In this document: positions 62,101 through 64,000 of the stretch, one piece after another
Layout: every line of letters begins with the position of its first letter
How positions within the stretch are numbered: position 1 is the first letter of the stretch
Assembly: GCF_021545845.1 (NCBI RefSeq)
Contig: NZ_CP088923.1
Location: 2,046,001 to 2,110,000, forward strand
From: Rhodanobacter thiooxydans
GTDB taxonomy: Bacteria > Pseudomonadota > Gammaproteobacteria > Xanthomonadales > Rhodanobacteraceae
Direction of reading: 5' to 3'
Length of the DNA stretch: 64,000 nucleotides
Made by a program: the position numbers and the translations under genes
The notes under the pieces: generated by a model
Database searches by the model: none
What the model saw: the letters and a program-made list of their open reading frames with translations, nothing else
Told to the model about the DNA's origin: nothing

Positions 62101-62413
62101 CAGTCTGCTCGCCGGCTGGGGCTGGCACGTCCACGTCGCCCGCAACGCCGAGCAGGCGCTGGCCGCACCGTGGCGGCCCGACCTGCACATCCTCGATTTC
62201 CATCTCGACGGCGGGCAGACCGGGCTGGACGTGTGGCATCTGCTGCGCGCCCGCTACGCCGACGTGCCCACCGTGATGCTCACCGCCGACCGCGACGGCG
62301 AATTGCGCCAGCGCCTGCTCGAAGCCGGAGTGGGGGTGCTGTACAAGCCGCTGAAACCGCTGGCGTTGCGGCAGGTGCTGCAGCGGGTGATCGCGGGCGC
62401 GGAGCGGGCCTGA
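59105..62413 (+). CDS. Hybrid sensor histidine kinase with N-terminal sodium:solute symporter-like domain
   Basis: A 1102-residue sensor kinase. Residues 1 to about 490 contain some 12-13 transmembrane helices of the sodium:solute symporter type (for example NAGSLADLIAVRLGRHPGLA and FLGGLSAATSMVVIATLTLS). A PAS-like domain follows (about 590-700; LENMSQGICVVDAELRLVAW), a coiled linker, the HisKA phospho-acceptor in AAVTHDLMQPLHAAQL (His761), an HATPase with DTGPGIAPEE and GLGLGLSIAQRMAD, and a C-terminal receiver with phospho-acceptor Asp1031 in LHILDFHLDGG. This resembles CrbS/CbrA-type kinases that sense small carboxylates or carbon status. ATG 59105 is used; ATG 59081 would add eight residues. 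No partner regulator is nearby. Confidence 0.93.
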   Translation: MLSASVIAIAALCWLGLLFGVALLGERRPHIFEKRWAIVYALSLAIHCTSWTFYGTVTQASRSGWWLPPTFVGAILMYLFALGFLRRMVQLVREYNAGSLADLIAVRLGRHPGLAALVTVVVVIGIVPYIALQLKAVAMSYGILSHGQLAESSPWQDSALYVALLMALFAMLFGTRRASTMAHNRGLVLAMAFESLFKLGAMLALGTLLFAALPADLPANVPAPPDSSGFPALILLGALAMFTMPHQFYAGIVECREDGQLRTARWLFPLYLLLISLPILPLARLGDAWLGASGVSSDMYVLALPLARGEHGLALVAFLGGLSAATSMVVIATLTLSLMVVNHFVAPLRVRAGWGRDEHGDLRGELLNYRRVAILVVILLAWAYSRLLAGNEALADIGAISFSALAGLTPALLAAVYRPQLGSRAVMAGLAAGTLVWLYAVLPALLSSMPAWLHDGPFGLHWLAPDGLLGLGNWNRLGRAVVVSLLLNVAVMLAMAGSRYGRVARTVSVGDVGLVELRALAARFLPPERVEYLFASAPAAGPAGSARVAEVEHELAAVIGAASARLLLEVVHRQGRDDLDTVVAIVGEAAQDLRFNQRVLEAALENMSQGICVVDAELRLVAWNTPYARLFDYPPEMLQVGRPVAELTRHNIDIGMLGPGEVEQRVQRRLAHMREGTRHLSERRFPDGTIVEIRGNPMPGGGFVATFTDVTAFRQAEAALKRINETLELRVEARTRELAAASAEAQAANEAKSRFLAAVTHDLMQPLHAAQLFAHALTERGGDAANARHLNGALAATEGLLTGLLDVARLEGGRLHPQPRAFALAEVLDPLAAEFRAIAIDRGVRLDVVGTRAWVRSDPQLLRRVLQNFLSNALRYGERGRVLLGTRRRGGQLRIEVWDTGPGIAPEEQRLIFQEFRRGSAAGGQGLGLGLSIAQRMADLLGHPLGLRSWPGRGSVFHVDAPVAQAVARSAPPAHAQQPLPAGRALLLDNEPAALAALGSLLAGWGWHVHVARNAEQALAAPWRPDLHILDFHLDGGQTGLDVWHLLRARYADVPTVMLTADRDGELRQRLLEAGVGVLYKPLKPLALRQVLQRVIAGAERA

Positions 62414-62604
62414 CCGGCATGGCGGCGACCATGGGTACTTCCGGTCGCCCGTGTCGATCCCTCATCATTCCGGCAGGGCGATCCAAGCGGCGGCGCCCAT
62501 TTTCCGGTGGAATTTCCGATGTGGCAGACATGCCTGACGACGTGGGCTGATACTCCCCGAGACCCATGCGGTGCCGTGGGCGCCGCAGCAGCGAGTCCTG
62601 CACC

Positions 62605-64000
62605 ATGAGCCAGCCGATGCCGCAGGACATACCCGGCGCTGGCGGCGCCGCTTCACGGCGCGTCGGCCGCGACGTCTTCGTCATCCTGCTCGCGCTGTAC
62701 GTCCTGATCCTTTACCCGATCCTGCGCGCCAACCGCTATTACATGGACGACCTCAAGCGCGCGCTGATCGGCCATACCGGCTGGGATTCCAATGGCAGGC
62801 CGCTGACGACCCTGCTGATGAAACTGCTGCAGTGCTACGACTCGGCACTGGTCGACCTCTCCCCGCTGACCCAGATCGGCGCCGTCGTAGTGCTCGCGTG
62901 GGCTGGCGCGATGATCGCGCGCCGCTACGCCATCCGTTCGCCGTGGGTGGCCGCCCTGGTGGCGTTTCCGCTGGGTGCACAGCCGTTCTACCTGGAGAAT
63001 CTTTCCTACAAGTTCGATGCCCTGAGCATGAGCATGGCGATGCTGCTCGCCCTGCTGCCGCTCATCGCGCTGAGGGATAACCGCAACGGATGGTGGTGGG
63101 GCGTGCTGGCGATTTTCGCCAGCCTCTGCTTCTACCAGGCTGCCATCAATGCCTATCTGATCTTCGTGCTGCTGGAGGTGGTGCTTGCCCAGTTGCATGG
63201 GGAGGAATTGCGGCGCTGGACCAGGCAGCTCCTGGCACGGGTAGGGCAGGTCGGCCTCGCCATGCTGGTCTATCAGGTGCTCGTCGGTATCCACATCCAC
63301 GGCTGGGTGAAGCAGAAGGCGGAGCGGATCCACGGCTTGCACGACCTGCCGCTGATCAAGGACAACATCGTCGATTTCTACGGGTTCATCGGCAGCAGCT
63401 TCAACCGCCACTGGTGGATGTATTTCGCCCCGGTCCTGGTGTTGCTGGCGCTGTTTCCCGTGGCGATCGGTCTGCGTTATGCGCGGCGGGTTCGCCACGC
63501 GCATCCGGCCTGGGTTGGCGCGATGCTGTTCGTGACCGCCTTCGCGCTGCCGCTGGCGGCGCTGCTCTGCGTGGCGGGGCCCATGCTGGTGCTGCTCAAG
63601 CCGGAGATCGAGCCGCGCGTGCTGGTGGGCGTGGGCGCCCTGCTGGCGGCGGCACTGATCGTCATGCAGGCGGCCCTGCGGCAATGGCATCGCTCGGTGC
63701 GGTGGGTGGTGGCCGTCGCCGGCATGCTCGCCCTTGGCATGTGCGCCATCGCCAGCGTCTACGGCAATGCCATGGGCGAGCAGAAAAACTACGAGGAGCG
63801 GATTGCCGCGCGACTGGCCGACGACCTTGCCGAGCTGGGGGCCGCCGGGCCGCTGCGCGGCTACCTGCTCGACGGCACGGTGGGGTACGCGCCCCCCGTG
63901 GCGCACGTCGTGGAGCAGTTCCCGCTGGTCCGCGCGCTGGTGCCGATCTATCTTTCCGTGGACGACATGTTCGCCAGCCACAATTTCCTCAACTACTACG
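62605..64000 (+). CDS. GtrII-like membrane glucosyltransferase, 5' part, runs off the window
   Basis: The frame from ATG 62605 (MSQPMPQDIPGAGG) stays open to base 64000, giving at least 465 codons with about ten transmembrane segments. The first periplasmic loop has NRYYMDDLKRALIGHTGW followed by GRPLTTLLMKLL, the Asp-Asp and GRPL pattern of GtrII-type glucosyltransferases that decorate O-antigen or other surface glycans using a lipid-linked donor. Later segments (QPFYLENLSYKFDALSMSMA; FYQAAINAYLIFVLL) fit the family. The antisense open frame over the same bases is a shadow. The C-terminus is not in the window. Confidence 0.82.
   Translation, partial: MSQPMPQDIPGAGGAASRRVGRDVFVILLALYVLILYPILRANRYYMDDLKRALIGHTGWDSNGRPLTTLLMKLLQCYDSALVDLSPLTQIGAVVVLAWAGAMIARRYAIRSPWVAALVAFPLGAQPFYLENLSYKFDALSMSMAMLLALLPLIALRDNRNGWWWGVLAIFASLCFYQAAINAYLIFVLLEVVLAQLHGEELRRWTRQLLARVGQVGLAMLVYQVLVGIHIHGWVKQKAERIHGLHDLPLIKDNIVDFYGFIGSSFNRHWWMYFAPVLVLLALFPVAIGLRYARRVRHAHPAWVGAMLFVTAFALPLAALLCVAGPMLVLLKPEIEPRVLVGVGALLAAALIVMQAALRQWHRSVRWVVAVAGMLALGMCAIASVYGNAMGEQKNYEERIAARLADDLAELGAAGPLRGYLLDGTVGYAPPVAHVVEQFPLVRALVPIYLSVDDMFASHNFLNYY

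Noticed and set aside
59033-62239. A 1068-codon open frame antisense to the hybrid kinase gene
   Set aside because: Its translation is His/Gln/Arg/Ala-rich without domains; it mirrors the high third-position GC of the real gene on the other strand.
59968-62550. An 860-codon open frame overlapping the kinase on the same strand
   Set aside because: Arg/Gly/Ala-rich sequence with no motif, whereas the overlapping frame carries PAS, HisKA, HATPase and receiver motifs.
62653-63981. A 442-codon minus-strand frame at the window end
   Set aside because: The plus-strand frame gives a hydrophobic multi-helix GtrII-like protein; the antisense translation is His/Gln-rich shadow.

Overview
The window looks like chromosomal DNA of a GC-rich, aerobic gammaproteobacterium of the order Xanthomonadales, most likely near Rhodanobacter/Dyella (Rhodanobacteraceae). 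This rests on recognised proteins (RoxA-type uL16 hydroxylase, E. coli-type PurB, AcnA, TypA, TonB receptors, an SSS-type hybrid sensor kinase), on codon use with strong G/C at third positions, and on many short intergenic palindromes and GGGATTC heptamer arrays of the kind seen in this order. It is an inference; no 16S gene lies in the window. No tRNA, rRNA or CRISPR array was seen.

Layout. 1-5 kb: the 2-oxoglutarate dehydrogenase operon on the minus strand (sucA-sucB-lpd, lpd cut by the window edge). 5-8 kb: minus-strand tauE, roxA and a GNAT gene. 8-16.3 kb: assimilatory sulfate reduction and cysteine synthesis (cysJ-cysI-cysH, cysB divergent from cysG, cysK), with candidate MetJ-like operator octamers ahead of cysJ, between cysB and cysG, and again ahead of the methionine/glutamine aminotransferase at 30.9 kb. 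16.3-16.9 kb: a solitary integron-type gene cassette with a complete attC site. 17-21.4 kb: an HxlR regulator and glutathione transferase pair, then purB and fumC. 21.4-26.6 kb: small membrane and envelope proteins and a GntR(YtrA)-controlled ABC operon with a clear promoter and operator. 26.7-33.4 kb: an unusual SDR, an amidohydrolase, a broken azoreductase beside its LysR regulator, a transaminase/omega-amidase pair and an ArsC-family gene. 33.4-40.3 kb: rluB-scpB-scpA, a PilZ protein, fadD and a small lipoprotein. 40.4-48 kb: acnA, a LysR regulator, an OprB-like porin and typA.

48-57 kb is the most interesting part: a GntP-family permease (resembling hydroxybutyrate permeases) divergent from a TonB receptor, then a secreted alpha/beta hydrolase, a second TonB receptor, and a secreted PHB-depolymerase-type esterase. 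The two receptor genes share a nearly identical upstream control module of about 105 nt, including a 25-bp dyad, and nearly identical signal peptides. I propose a dedicated locus for degrading extracellular polyhydroxyalkanoate or hydroxyacid oligomers and taking up the products. 57-58.2 kb holds an IS110-family element that appears to have inserted, with a CT core, into a TGTAGGAGC palindrome. 58.2-59.0 kb is an intensely structured non-coding composite repeat. 59.1-62.4 kb encodes a hybrid sensor kinase with a solute-symporter-like membrane half, and the window ends inside a GtrII-like glucosyltransferase gene that has no stop before the edge.
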